Assembly: GCA_900175165.2 (NCBI GenBank)
Contig: FWWN02000394.1
Coordinates: 28,390 to 92,389, forward strand
Origin: Rhizomucor pusillus
Lineage: Eukaryota; Mucoromycota; Mucoromycetes; Mucorales; Lichtheimiaceae
Direction: 5' to 3'
DNA length: 64,000 bases
In this document: one piece after another, positions 12,313 to 24,438 of the stretch
How the letters are laid out: every line of letters begins with the position of its first letter
Position numbering within the stretch: position 1 is the first letter of the stretch
Made by a program: the position numbers and the translations under genes
Notes under the pieces: generated by a model
What the model was told of the DNA's origin: nothing
What the model saw: the letters and a program-made list of their open reading frames with translations, nothing else
Database searches by the model: none

Positions 12313-13199
12313 ATGACCTTACCTTGTATGCTCTCGCCCAGCAAACAATGTATATTTTACCATCAAACCCTGTACAGCTTTCCTGATATCCATTTCCAAA
12401 GACCTTGAAAAATCTGCGTGCGCCGCTTTAGAAAAACCAGACTTTGTTCTCTGTGTTCTGTCAAATAACTTTAGAACAAATTTTGTGATGCTCTAAACTG
12501 CACTCCATCTTACCTAGCAGTTTTTGTACTCCTTTAAGACAGTCTTTCAAATATATAATATCACGACGAAAAGACCGCAATAAATAGTACATTACGTACA
12601 AAATGTGATAGTTAATGCTTACATTAAATTTTCAGTTGAGTTGATCAACAGCATTCACAGAGCGAATGGCAACAAGGATTCGAAACATCTTCCTATGACT
12701 TTTGCAGTTCGAAGTATCCCCCCGGACTTTTTGGTAGCCTTGCGAAATGTAATGGTACTTGGCAGCCATTGTTGGTAATCAGGTTTGTAAGCATATACTC
12801 TTTGCTGCTAAATAACGCATAAGAAATTTTATTTCATGTAATAAAGGTTCATATACTTGAAAAAGTGATACAGATCGAAATAAAACACGGTATTGAACCT
12901 GTCGGTTCTTTGTTGATGTGTTGAGGACATTCTCATACTAAAAGCTGTTGCCAAAGTTTGTGCGTCAATATCAGGAAAGGCGCCAATGGATTCATGATCA
13001 AGGTGATAGAGCATCAAACAGTCTTAGTAAGGTCTTTGTTATCTCGATTCCCTACCCATGCTCTAACGTATATTGTAATATAAACAGCAAGGCAGGGAGG
13101 AACCTTGCAGGATTTGTGGCCAATGTCCCGATTAGGACGTTCCAAGACGTCCCAGCACGTGACTGTCGTTCTCTACTTCCTTACTCTACGTGCATATTA
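12313..13199. other. gene-free region
   Basis: 3' flank of the mucin-like gene. No ORF or RNA gene supported. Confidence 0.5.
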
Positions 13200-14218
13200 T
13201 ATATCCGATGGTTGGTCAAGAACGTTCGCTTTGTATATGTACACGCGTACCTTGAAGACTTCCGATACATATTTCAATTTTCTTGTCGATAACTTTGACG
13301 GCTGCTTTACGTAGCTGTTATGCTCCACAGGTTTTCCTCGCGACCCATATCGCTCTACGTGATTTGCAGTGTTTGACATGCCGAAGTAAGTGGATGCAAG
13401 TATTTTCGAAACCTTGGTTGTGTAAAGGTAGCTGAAGGATGTTGGGCTTTGAAACGATCCCAACAATCACCAAAATCACTAGGCAATATTGGCGTTGTCC
13501 TTTATTATTTCAGTACCCATCATGAGCTGCGATATGGAATAAGATAACGTCCGTAAGTCTAGTGTCAAAAACACCTTTTTCCATTGGACTAACGTGTCGA
13601 GAACATCGACCACTAAGGGAACTGGCCAGGGGTCGGTACGGTAATCTTGTTCAATGCCTGGAACTGCATTGAATTGTTTATCTCTCGTTTTCTTTTTCAC
13701 GAAGAATCCATCCCATGTTCCTTGATCGCTCTTTCGTTCCAGTACACCATGTTCCACCAATTTTGTGATTCCTTCTTAAGTAGTTCTCGCTCCGAGTGTG
13801 GCATCCATGCGTTTGGTCGACTTTTAATGAGTTGTGCGTCGCCGTTGTTGATGTGTAACTCCAATGGATCTGTCTGCATCAAATCTTTGTAAGATGTCCC
13901 AAACACATCCAAATTTCTCATCATCTCCTTCAACCGTTGCGTTTGCTCATCGTTCAAATTCTTGTTCTTGTCAAGGCCTTGCTCGATCAACTTCTTTGCA
14001 GTTGGTTCGCTTTCCAGGACCTTCCTGTCTTGGTTCTTCGAAAAAACCATGAAGTAGCTTGATTCTTCCTCATTTGAGGTGTCCTCTGACATTTCGCTAT
14101 CATTTTCTTGTAACAATCTTCCACCACATAGTACCGTCGGCAATTCCAATATCTGTGTTTCCCCTTTACCTTGAAAATATCGACGCTTAAAGAAAGTTAA
14201 CAGGAGTGGTGTTACCAT
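13200..14218 (-). mobile_element. decayed Ty3/gypsy retrotransposon fragment (pol)
   Basis: On the minus strand, 14218-13760 reads as the linker between protease and reverse transcriptase: LNDEQTQRLKEMM, then LELHINNGDAQLIKSRP and PHSERELLKK. After a frame change near 13760 the reading continues as MVEHGVLERK...GFFVKKK...VDVLDTLVQWKKVFLTLDLR, the start of the RT palm with a damaged motif A. A weaker third piece (about 13466-13370, SPTSFSYLY) may be the next RT block. No YxDD motif, RNase H, integrase or LTR pair is seen. It is clearly broken and inactive. The boundaries are where recognisable coding ends, not true element ends. Confidence 0.8.
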
Positions 14219-14813
14219 GGAACGATTTCTCTTGAAATTAAGGGGCGCTCACTGTTAAGCCATGTCAATGAAATATATGCCTATTACGGTCAAATTCTCA
14301 ATGCTCTACATTTCCGCCTTGGAACTAGGCTTAATCGGTGGGCATATAGCAACATAAGGATATCGCCTTCATATTATGGCAAAGGGAATGATGCTGAAGA
14401 GCGTCCTTATCAAGAAGTAGGAGAAAAAACAATGACTTTCCGAGCGGAGAAGCTGCTGATAGCAGAGCAATTACCGCGAAGAGTAGGCCCAACGCCTAGC
14501 CTCATACACATCGATTTAGGCGGGTGCAGGTCTGAATAAACCGGCCACAGATTGCCGCCTCATCAGCCCAATAAAGTAATATCCCATGTCGACATGAACA
14601 GTTCCTGCATACTATGACCCAAAATGGATTGTGCTTTTGTTTGTCACTAACTTTTGTATACTCGCAACTAGAAACAAAATGTGCCCGAACTGTCGGTGTC
14701 AATCGTCGGAAAGATGATCTCCCGTGCGAAACAAAGAAACTTTGAATAAGTGTGTGCCTGAGAAAACCTTCGTTATCGGATCTTCCCTCTAGAAAAACCG
14801 TCAAAACATAAGA
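14219..14813. other. intergenic, 595 bp
   Basis: Upstream of the FAD oxidoreductase. No feature seen apart from ordinary AT-rich promoter-like DNA. Confidence 0.5.
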
Positions 14814-16457
14814 ATGCGCTTGAGTCCCAACAGCATTCCATCATACTGGCTCTACGAGGCTCCATTCCAGTCGCCTTCGACGGAACCTCTGCCAGAATCT
14901 GCAGACATTGTTGTCATTGGCGGTAAGGCAGATCGCTTAATAGTTTCTGCCGAGATACTGTTGCTTATACCAGTTAATTACTTTGCCGCTACAGCTGGTC
15001 TGACCGGAATGTCCACTGCTTACTGGTTGCAGCAAATGGAACCCAGTTTAAAAGTAGTTGTGCTTGATGCTCGAGGGATTGCCAGCGGAGCCACTGGTCG
15101 TAACGGTAACAAAAATCTAAAGCGTTGCTGCCTTGAAATTTCCCACCCCTGATTGCATACCTTTTCTCACGTGGCATTTTAGGTGGCATTATTTCACCAG
15201 GACTCAACGACGATTACGAGGAGACCGTGGCTGCCTACGGAGAGGCATCTGCCAAGCGTCTGGTCGAGTTCGATTACAGAAACGTAGACGCCCTGACAGA
15301 ATTCTTGTCCAAGCATGCCGACAAGGATAAGGGTCCATTCGATCCAGAATTCACATGGACCAAGGGCACTGTTGTCGCGTGGTCGTCTGAACAAGAAGCA
15401 GAGGAAGCACGGCCTGGAGCCGAAAAGCTTGCCAAACAAATACCAGATGACATCCGGGTACTCAGCCCAGAAGAGTCGCGAAGAATGACAGGCGTTGAGG
15501 CGTTCAGATATGGAGGTTTGCATGTAAAGACGACTGCGATCGCTTGGGCTGCCAAGATCGTGTTCTGCCTCGCACGTTGTGTGCAGAACAAAGTGCACAT
15601 AGCAACGCATACACCCGTGCAATCTGTGGAGAGTAAGCAGGATCACATCAATGTGCATACAACGCGCGGTGTCATTCGTGCCTCGAAGGTTGCATACTGC
15701 ACTAACGCATGGACTCAGAGATTATTGGGTGCTCTCAGTGGGTGCATCGTGCCAGTACGCAACCAAGTTGTCAGTGTTTGTGCCTCGCCATCAACACCTC
15801 GATTCGACTATATCATAAGCGCAGATCGGGGGTATGATATATCTACAAAGGTTTATGCAATTGCATTTCGATAGTAACAGTGAGATAGATATCAGTATCT
15901 TTCATGCCGACCTAATGGAGATATCATTATGGGCGGTATGCGCAACATTGTACCCAGCAAACAACAGCACGAAGATGACGATTCCACTCTAAACATGGCG
16001 GTATCTCATGCTTTAAGAACGTTTATGCGTGAGACAATCAAGGCTCCAAATATTGATCGCGAATGGGTTGGCGTGATGGGTTCGTGCGGCCAAAAAGATT
16101 TCTAAACGGATCTTGGATAGTAACATGGAAATTTTTCTCGTTAAGGCTTCTCAAAGGACAGATTGCCTCTGATGGGTGATTTACGTCATGTCCTGGGAAC
16201 GGACCAGGGCAGAGGACAATACATTGCAGCCGGATTCACAGGGCACGGTAAGCATTCCTGCAAAGGGGGAAATAGGCACTGGAAAAGAGGAACAAGTAAC
16301 AACCTTATCAATTTTCCCAGGTATGCCTCGAACTTTCCTTTGCGGGAGAGCGTTAGCTCAGTTGTTGACTGGTCAACAGCCTGAAGATTGGTTCCCAACG
16401 GAATTCTTGTTAGAGCATCCATCCAGATCAACGTGGTGGAATAGCAACAAACTGTAG
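14814..16457 (+). CDS. FAD-dependent oxidoreductase (DAO superfamily)
   Basis: Six exons: 14814-14922, 14995-15105, 15183-15831, 15889-16079, 16146-16247, 16321-16457; 432 residues. The N-terminal dinucleotide fold ADIVVIGGAGLTGMSTAYWL (about 30-50) is the FAD-binding GxGxxG motif and is split by intron 1. The segment DARGIASGATGRNGG follows. Later blocks RPNGDIIMGGMR and GFTGHGMPRTFLCGRALAQL are typical of the glycine oxidase/sarcosine oxidase-like DAO family seen in fungi. The expected activity is oxidation of an amino acid or secondary amine with H2O2 release; the substrate cannot be read from sequence. Intron 3 is placed at 15832-15888 because this acceptor restores GYQYLSCRPNGD; the alternative acceptor 7 bases later breaks the frame. 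Ends with WWNSNKL. Confidence 0.9.
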
Positions 16458-17077
16458 ATGAAGAAGAGGAGGAGGAGGAAGGATTGTCTCAGCAGCACAT
16501 TGCACACAATAAGTCTATACTTGTTTAGACTAATTTATTTTTGTCAAACGATCAGACGATCGATGGATCTGGACGAAGTTTTGGCGGTTATTTGTTGTGC
16601 ACAGCGCAGCAGATCATGTGGATGTTTGTTTGCGATCTTTGTGAAGAAAGAGATCTGCACTGCACTGTGCCCGTGAGAGGTCAAACATGGCGGACTTGCC
16701 AGAGATATGTGAAAAGAGATATGTGAAACTGTATCTAAAGGGAAATACACAAGCAGAAGAAACACTTATGGATCATTGGCCAAATTTTTGATCAATGAAA
16801 GAAAAAAGTCTGCCGGAGCTGTTTTCTCCACCATTCGTGCGAGAGAGGACAGAGCCAAACGCCCGCTTCTCAAACATTGGATGATGCAATTTCATTCCGA
16901 CTCGAACTCGTCCTTTCCACCTTTTCCCAATCCTCTACACTTGCCTGCCTGAGCCTCCTCCTAGTACGATACATAGACGAGACACGTGAAACACACTGCC
17001 CTGCATCGAACTATCAGGGCATTAAACCTGTCGACTTCCCCTCTCTGCAATAGCAATACCCAACGTGATTCGCCACA
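16458..17077. other. intergenic, 620 bp
   Basis: 3' end of the oxidoreductase and promoter of the C2H2 factor. Pyrimidine-rich stretch around 16905-16960 before the ATG at 17078. No gene seen. Confidence 0.5.
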
Positions 17078-20009
17078 ATGGACGGCCAGCAAGCAGATTT
17101 AACATGCACCTCAGAGACAGGTGATTTGGCGCAGCCAAGACAGGACAGTGGAATGGGTGGCCTCGAACAAACGTCAGAAGCCTTCTCAGTTCCCGTCGAC
17201 CCGCAACAGCTGGTTGCCTCTCTTTGCGTCGGATCTTCAGTCCAGTTCCAGAACTACACTTCGCCACCTGCATTGACCCGGCAAGGAATTAAGATTGAGG
17301 AAGATGCTTTAAATAGCTCGGGACCAATGTACACGGAAATGGACTCTGAGCAGATTCCATTTCAGCATCCAGCCTCAACCAGTCAGCAAACCGCCTCCAC
17401 TCAGCTCATGGGTGTTCCGCAAGGTCACGACATGACGCATTTGCCGCTGCAAGCCTACGGTGGAGCTCCGCACCTTAACGTGACAACGATACCCGGCTCG
17501 ACCTTCGTGCCAATAGAGCAGTCTCAGCAGGATCTGCGACATCAGTCTTTTACAATGTACAACGCTGCTGCAGAGTCTCAGCAGCAACAGGACTCTCCCC
17601 AAAAACAAGAACAACAGCCAGTGTTGCTGACTTCAGGTACCTTGCTAAGCCCGCCAACAGCGAATGGCAATCATACGGTATGTTCGCGTCATATGATACC
17701 CATGATCTCTCTCTGGGGCATCCTTGCTAATCTATAGCTCTAGCAATCTAATGTGGGAATGGAGCCAATGAATTTGGATCAACCAATGATGCATCAGCAA
17801 CAGCAACAGCAGCAAATGCCGCCGCCTTCCCACATGCAGCCACAGCAACAACCTCACGGGATGCCCATGAATATTTCAAATGAACATGCTATGCCAGCTG
17901 GCCCAGACCTCATGTTGTACAATGGATCTGCGCACAGACAATCACCTCAATTTGAACACGCGATGCAGTCCCCTCAGGAGCAGCAACAGCAACAGCAAAT
18001 GATTCATGAGCTGCTATTCTCCCCACAGCAAGGTCAAAATCAACAGCAACAACAGCAGCAGCACCAGCAGCACCAACAACAACAGGAGCAGCATCGACAG
18101 CGACAGCATATACAGCAGCAACAAAACGAGTACCAGAGACAGTTGGCACAGCAACAATTGGCAATGGCACAGCGAGCTAACATTCAACCAGCTGCATTGC
18201 AGTATCCATCGCATTCGAATACGCAGCAGTTTAGCAGTCAGCAGTCGACTAACACGACGCAAGGTGGTATTTTGTTGCAACATCCCGACCAATGCGGGCA
18301 ACCATGCCAACAAATGCAACAAGAACAACGTCCTCCGACGCAAATGGTATTCATCAACGAAAACCAGGAGACACAACGCAACGCCCTCCGTCAGCCTGAT
18401 ACTCAGCAAACTATATTTATCCAGGAAAAGGTGATTGCACCAGCAGCATGCAACTACTGAGACGTAATTAATCAACGTACAATTTAGATTCCTGAACAAG
18501 AGGGACGACAGCAACAGGAACAGCAGATGCAGCAGCAACCTGTTCCACACGGCGAGAACAGTCAGCCTAGCCGTCCAGACATGATTTCACTTCCGTCCAA
18601 CTCATCGGCCAGCTCGTCAACCATGGAAGCTGCGTTGCAGTTCCAATCTACACCTGCATTGTCGGAAACGTTTGCAAAAGCAGCTGATGTTTCAGAAAAA
18701 GAGTTTGAAGGCATGTCTCGAGAAGAATTGATTGCTCGCTTGATGGTGCTGGAGAAGGAACGACGAGCTAGTCAAGCTGAAAAGCTGCATCAGCAACAGC
18801 AACAGCAACATAATCAACATCAACATCAACAGCAGCAGCAGCAACAACAAACAGAAGTTATAGAAATCAAGTCTGAAAGTAGTACAAACATTGATGAGGA
18901 AGAGGAAGATGCACCATCCACCCCGCCTGATGGACAAGATCGAAGCATAAAGAAAAATTCCAGTCAGAGCAAACAAAGCGAAGATGCTGACGATGACGAT
19001 GAGGAAGAAGACGAGGACGGTGAAGGACACGGTGAGGGACACGGTGAAGGACAGGATCAGGAACCCTCTGCGACGAAACCGATGCAATGTTTGTGGAAGG
19101 ATTGTGGTCAGACATACCAAGGCGTGCGGAACCTAACAGAACACATATGCGACGTGCACGTCGGCGGTGGCAAGGTGAAGTATATTTTTGAATCAATTCC
19201 TTTGGTTGCTAACGGATGATTAGCCCACATATCGTTGCGAATGGGAAAACTGTCCTAGAAATCAAAAACCGTTTACCAAGCGTCACAAGATGTGCAACCA
19301 TCTCAGGACACATACTGGCGAGCGTCCGTTTGTATGCACCAAACCAGGCAAGTATCATTGGGTCTTTCAGTAAACGAGCATGATTTCTGATGAGTGTTTG
19401 CTAGGCTGCGGGAAAAGATTTTCTCGACCAGATTCTCTTACAACTCACATTAAAACTCACTCCAAAGTGAGACCTTACGTTTGTCCGGTACAGGGCTGCC
19501 ACAAAGCATACTATCATTCACGATCTTTAAAAAAGCATCAACAAATGCATGAAACAGCAGTGACCGGGACAGCTACTTTATGTATGCCTGTTGTCAGCCA
19601 GCAGCCTTATGTATTTGTAGGACAAGCGCCTGGCGACTTTATCCCTCAATTACAGCAGCATATTATGACAGCACAGCCTCCATCACATCACATCCAACCC
19701 AACATCCAGCCTCGGCCGTCTGTGGACATGAATCATACTTCGATGGCTCAAGGACCCGGATCTATCGCTTACACTCACCATCCCAACCACGAAGCCACGG
19801 CGACTTTGGCAGTTCATGCGGGCATGACAACGCCACCGCAACCGCAAGGCTTCAACCATTCCCATATGCTCCATCATTCAGGTCAAGCCCAAGATTATTT
19901 GATGATGCTCGATTCATCATCTGGAAATACCGCTATGAGCACTCCAAGTGCACACTCTGAAAGTACACATACTATCATGCTTAATGAGCATAGATTTGAA
20001 GGCGCATGA
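17078..20009 (+). CDS. Gln-rich GLI/ZIC-type C2H2 transcription factor
   Basis: Five exons: 17078-17677, 17744-18430, 18488-19174, 19224-19347, 19405-20009; 900 residues. Residues 200-560 hold long polyglutamine and His/Met/Pro-rich stretches, an activation-domain-like composition. Residues about 570-625 are acidic (DDDDEEEDEDGEGHGEG). Four C2H2 fingers follow (about 629-750): the first has the C-x4-C...H-x4-H spacing with HVGGGK linker, the second CEWENCPRNQKPF, the third PGCGKRFSRPDSLTTHIKTH, the fourth CHKAYYHSRSLKKHQQMH. This is the GLI/ZIC/Zap1 finger style; the target is unknown. Intron 4 (19348-19404) needs a GC donor inside finger 3 (CCAG/GCAAGT); only this keeps the PGCGKRF finger. 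A 250-residue Gln/His/Pro tail completes the protein. The next gene is also a C2H2 factor on the same strand. Confidence 0.9.
17795..18170 (+). repeat. CAG/CAA low-complexity tract
   Basis: Impure CAR triplet runs encoding polyglutamine with His and Met inside the GLI-type factor. The CAG/CAA mixing would slow slippage. Confidence 0.85.
18790..18850 (+). repeat. second CAR triplet tract
   Basis: CAGCAACAGCAACAGCAACA followed by CAT/CAA and CAG runs, encoding Gln/His within the same gene. A separate 12-bp repeat at about 19018-19055 encodes GEGHGEGHGEG. Confidence 0.85.
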
Positions 20010-20385
20010 CCTTTAGCGAGATTGAATGAAAAAAAAAAGCTTATTTTTTGTTGTACTGCCATATCATGTTTACATTCTTCTTTTTTTGCAAACAAGTTTC
20101 CTTTATTGATATCTCCTTAATTTTTTACCATGTTTGTTCTGAAGACTTACAGATGAAGCAACGTTGGTTCGATCTGGAAGTGCAGGATTTCATCTTGGAC
20201 TAGGTCTTGTCAACCTTGCACCATTGTTTTATTTACATTACTGTGGCACATCGTTAGCAGAGCGCGGCGAGCGTCTCACCAAAATGGCACCATAGTCGGG
20301 GACGAACGGCGGTGGCATTTCTTTTCTGTATTTTTGATACTTCTATATGAATTCTTTAGGCTCCAAGTAGTCTATTGGCTTGTCG
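20010..20385. other. intergenic, 376 bp between two C2H2 genes
   Basis: Holds the terminator side of the GLI-type gene (T-rich at 20040-20100) and the promoter of the Zap1-like gene. No separate feature. Confidence 0.5.
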
Positions 20386-21791
20386 ATGACGGAATCATCT
20401 CGAAGTAAAGCTACTGATCCTTACTGCGATGAGGGCGATGCTTCGCTTGACGTGCCCGTTACACGATCGTCTTCAGATCCTTATTGTTCAAATGGCACGT
20501 TAGTAACTCCATCCACAGTAGATAGTGTTCAGCCTCCCACAGCCGTTGCTCTGAATCCGGTCGTCGACAATGGTTGCTGCGCCGAATGTTGCCCCATTCT
20601 TGCTGCTCAAACCGCTGCACCACTACCCGCAACAGGAGCTTCCACTGCTGCTCCTGCAGCAGCAGCTTCGCAGCCTCTGCCTTCCGCCCCTACGCATACT
20701 CCACCACCACCAGCGCAATCGCAGCGAACAACAGTACTCCCGATAGTCGCTACTGGTAGCACAGATGTTTCTACACCGCCTTCTCTTCCTCCTTTATCCT
20801 CCTTTTCAGAAGCCAGTCCGGCTCCAGGTGCAGACGCCCAAGTGCCCGAAAACGCAGACGCAACAAATTCGATAGCAGGACGGAAACGCCGGCTTTCCCA
20901 AGTGAGGATGTGCGAGTGGGCGGCGTGCGCAGAGACATTCCCGACGCTCGACCAGCTTACACCGCACTTGTTCAAGGACCATCTGAACAACAATCGAAAG
21001 ATCGATTTCCACTGCCGGTGGGGATCATGCACTGTGATAGTGGACGGCTCGGATGCGTTGCTGAACCACTTGACGAACCATCTCGGCGAACGACTGATTT
21101 ATGGATGCCGCTGGACCAACTGCGGGGAGCGGTTTGCGTCTTTTGACGAATTGACGGGTCATCTTTCGGAGGTTCACGTGGGAATGGGTCGCGGAAAGTA
21201 CCTTTGCGAATGGGAAGAATGCGACCGCCGCGGTAAAGTCTTTACGCAGCGACAAAAGATCATGCGACATATTCAAACGCATACCGGTAAGCCCAATAAA
21301 TCATTTATCATTCATTGTTTTTCCGGCTGTTGCTAACACGGTCATTTTAGGTGACAAGCCTTATCAATGCACCGTTTGCAAAAAGCGATATTCGGAATAC
21401 AACATCATGACGCAACACATGCGGACGCATACGGGCGAGAAACCTTACAAGTGTCCTGAAAATGGATGCGATCGCGAATTCTCAATCCCTGGCGCCCTGA
21501 CTATCCACCGCCGTGTCCATTCCGGCGAGAAACCATTCTCTTGTAAATATCAAGGATGCGGCAAGAAGTTCTCTGAGAGCAGTAACTTGTCGAAACATGT
21601 GAGTAGCCATTTATCAGATTATCGATAAACGGGTTAGCTGACCCTGCATCTTGTTGATACAGCTACGCGTACATACTGGCGAGCGGCCTTATCGTTGCTC
21701 CTTTATACCTTGCGGCAAAGCGTTCTCGCGAGCTGACCAAGTCAATCGGCATCTCAAGACGCATGAACGTCAAAAGAAACGAAAGACATAG
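20386..21791 (+). CDS. Zap1-like zinc-responsive C2H2 transcription factor
   Basis: Three exons: 20386-21286, 21351-21598, 21663-21791; 425 residues. The N-terminal 170 residues are Ser/Thr/Pro/Ala-rich. They are followed by eight C2H2 fingers from residue 175 to near the end. Fingers 1-3 have the long CEWAAC/CRWGSC/CRWTNC form with two residues between hydrophobic and Cys; finger 4 has [15 protein letters not shown]; fingers 5-8 are classical with TGEKP linkers, including [11 protein letters not shown]. Order and spacing parallel yeast Zap1, whose early fingers sense zinc and later ones bind zinc-responsive elements; the role here is inferred. Start ATG 20386 is the first in frame. The protein ends in a basic RQKKRKT tail. 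Convergent with SYS1 (178 bp gap). Confidence 0.85.
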
Positions 21792-21916
21792 TTCCATTCT
21801 TCTTTTCTCATATACTCGCTAACTTTATTGTTTCCTAGTCGAATACATGGCTTTGAATTAATTGCAAAGGAGAGAGAAGAGGGATGGCTTGAGATGTACT
21901 GTATGTGTTGTGAGAT

Positions 21917-21953
21917 TGTATGTGTGTATGTGTGTATCTGTGTATGTGTGTAT
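21917..21953 (+). repeat. TGTA/TGTG microsatellite
   Basis: tgtatgtgtgtatgtgtgta and further imperfect copies lie between the 3' ends of the Zap1-like gene and SYS1. Confidence 0.8.
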
Positions 21954-21969
21954 CGTTTGGCATTGTTGT

Positions 21970-22857
21970 TCACTTTCGCTCGCTGGATGAAGCATCCACG
22001 CTACTCATTGGTATCGTTTCGTATCGCTTTCCTTTACTCTTGGTGGTGGCTCGCTGTGCACTTTGCATGATGGCTCTTTTTGCTTTTCCAACTGCTCTTG
22101 TCAGCGGTGCATCGTCTTCCTGCGGCATTGAATGGGATGATTCACTATTGTGTAAACCAGATGGATCCGATGTTTTCCGTTTCTTCTTGGCAATATGTAC
22201 CCAATCTGCACTTGGTTCGTTTTCAGCGTCAGTTACATCTAGCTGCAAAGAGGACGATGCTCCCGGCTGGAGTTGTTGCTGTTCTTCTTCCACATACTCT
22301 TCATTGCTGTTGTTGCTGGATGATCTCTGGGCAGGCTTTTTCGATACAAGAATAGGTTCCAACTCACGGCGCATGCAAGCCCATTCTCCACCGAGCGTCA
22401 TGACGATAGTTGACACTGTCTGCAAGATCCACCATGCTCCACAAGTCGGAAAGTGTCGTGTATGTATCCATACAAATATAAGGTGTATAAATTCGAGCGT
22501 AAGCACGAAGTCGAGGACGAGTTTTGCGCGCTGGACGAGTAGAACAAGCACCGGAATGACAATGACGGCGTTCACGAGCCAGACGAGTGCCAGCGTCCAG
22601 CCAAAAACAGTGTCTGTCCGGATTTCAGTGTCGCTTAATATCGCATCCAGTGACAACTCGTCGCCGGTCAATGCCAGGGCAATCAAGAGTAGGAGACTAA
22701 TGAGGATATAGAACACAGACTGCAACGCAACAATCTAGAACACAATAACTTAAAAACTTGTGCCGAGCGCTGGCAGTAGCAGCAGCAAAGACGAACCAAC
22801 CTGTGCTGTAATGAGGAGGGGATCCCATCCTGTGGTCCGAAAGGACGCTGGGGCCAT
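21970..22857 (-). CDS. SYS1: Sys1 Golgi membrane protein
   Basis: Two exons, 22857-22801 and 22734-21970 (66-nt intron, phase 0); 273 residues. The first exon gives MAPASFRTTGWDPLLITAQ, the family's N-terminus (F-R-x3-WDP-x2-I), and the second begins IVALQSVFY. Four transmembrane segments lie at about 21-42, 62-86, 90-110 and 120-140, ending with the conserved LGGEWACMRREL. Sys1 resides in the trans-Golgi and recruits the GTPase Arl3/ARFRP1, which in turn recruits Arl1 and golgins. The cytosolic tail of about 130 residues (Ser/Glu/Gln-rich, then basic) is longer than I expect for the family. Identification is firm. Confidence 0.93.
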
Positions 22858-24438
22858 GGTTATAAGGATGTGATGCGTAGTGCACCAAAAAGGGAAAATG
22901 GAGGAGGATATCTGTGCTTCAGCAACACAACTCATGATATGTAAAAAAGCTTGAATAGAGAAATTTGATAAAGCATGTTGCTCTGCTTCAAAACAGATAT
23001 CCCTCACGTCGCTACATCGATGTTACAATAGCGATAGGTAGTTCTAGCCGTTCAAGCTTACGCCACCGAAGTGAAGCTACAATTGAAGATCGTCGATAGC
23101 TGCTTATGCCTTCATAGAAGAACTGATGATTCAAAGGAACACATGAGCATTGGAAACATGGTTTTCAAAAATACACTGGAATTTATATATGTATAAATAT
23201 GAAGAATACAAAAAAAGAAGATATTCCATGAGGATATCTTGCTGCATCTTGTTGCAGCTCTTTCGCATCTCTTGTTATAGTTGGCTGCTGGCTGAAATCC
23301 CAAGGATGCAATGATTGGGACGGGCAGTTGTTCTCCACATTACCGGGAACGAGGCCGTTGCGCAGTGCGCCGCCTTTCTATTGGAAATCGTATTAAGTAC
23401 TTTGGTCATCTTTGAAAGCTTAATCTCCAGACAGAAAAAGGTGTTGATGGTCCAACCCTCCCCAACGTCTACGACCACGTCTACAAGCTACAAAGTGGTT
23501 GAATTCTTGAACTTTGTGGTTGCCAAATGCAAGCAACAACGTAGGGTTTCTGGACGGTATCGTAGCCAACTGGAGGAACAGAAGAAAGGCCAGAATCGTC
23601 CAGAGCTCCTGCGCTAAGGCGGGCGATCCGAACGGTTACGCTCCAAAAAGCAAAACGGGTCCACGAGTCAAGTAGATAGAGCCTTGCGCCCGGTATTCAG
23701 CAGTTGTCATTCTTTCCTGTGATATGTTCTTAATGCTCACCATCCGAAACTATGCACGCGGCTTGCATGCACTTGGCGAGGAGCTGGGCATTGCTTTGTC
23801 ACATTTCTAGACAGGTTTGTGAAAGTCGTCAATATCAAACTCTCGCAACGCGACAACTAATGTCGTTTATTAGCACCATGCTTAGCTTCGCAAGTCCGCC
23901 AAATGCATCTGCAAGGCAAGACGCGAGTTTATTTTTCGGCAACACAGTACCTACCATTCTGTTAGCTTGACCCATTCAATCATTTTAATAAGCAATATAC
24001 ATAAATATCCAGACTCTCGTACAAAAATAAAATAAAGTCACGTATCTAACTACTTTCATGCAACTCAATATAATTGTTTAAAAGTTCCTCCTGGTGGATA
24101 AAGTGCTATGCTCAACACTATACGATTTGGCTTTAACTTATAGTCGTTGCTGTATGAAACTCTCGATGACGAAACAAGTGGTACCAAACAACACTACTCT
24201 GTAAAAACATAGAAGTTTATGCTTCCAGTTACTTCTTGAGGAAGTGAATAAAATCTGTATGGGTACATAGGAGACTCATAGCAGAACAATAAGACTTGAG
24301 CGTCTGCACCTGTGACGTTCATCCGCAAACTAATTTTTCTGCTTATGATTATTATAGCGGTCTTATAGGGAGGAACAGAGCTTCTTTAATTACTGCGGCA
24401 CCCATGCAAATTTGGTATGTTATTATTGTTCGGTGATA
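22858..24438. other. gene-poor region
   Basis: Upstream of SYS1 and 3' of the esterase. One plus-strand ORF (23315-23617, 100 codons, no ATG until 23447) has a mildly protein-like start (AVVLHITGNEAVAQCAAFLL) but no family, intron or promoter support. It could be a fragment of a dead gene. Confidence 0.4.

Noticed and set aside
15832..15890. Possible AT-AG (U12-like) intron in the FAD oxidoreductase
   Set aside because: A normal GTATGA donor with the acceptor at 15888 restores the family sequence, so no unusual intron is needed.
22080..22711. Plus-strand ORFs (22080-22355 and 21920-22711) opposite SYS1
   Set aside because: They mirror the SYS1 coding strand; the minus strand has four membrane helices and the Sys1 motifs.
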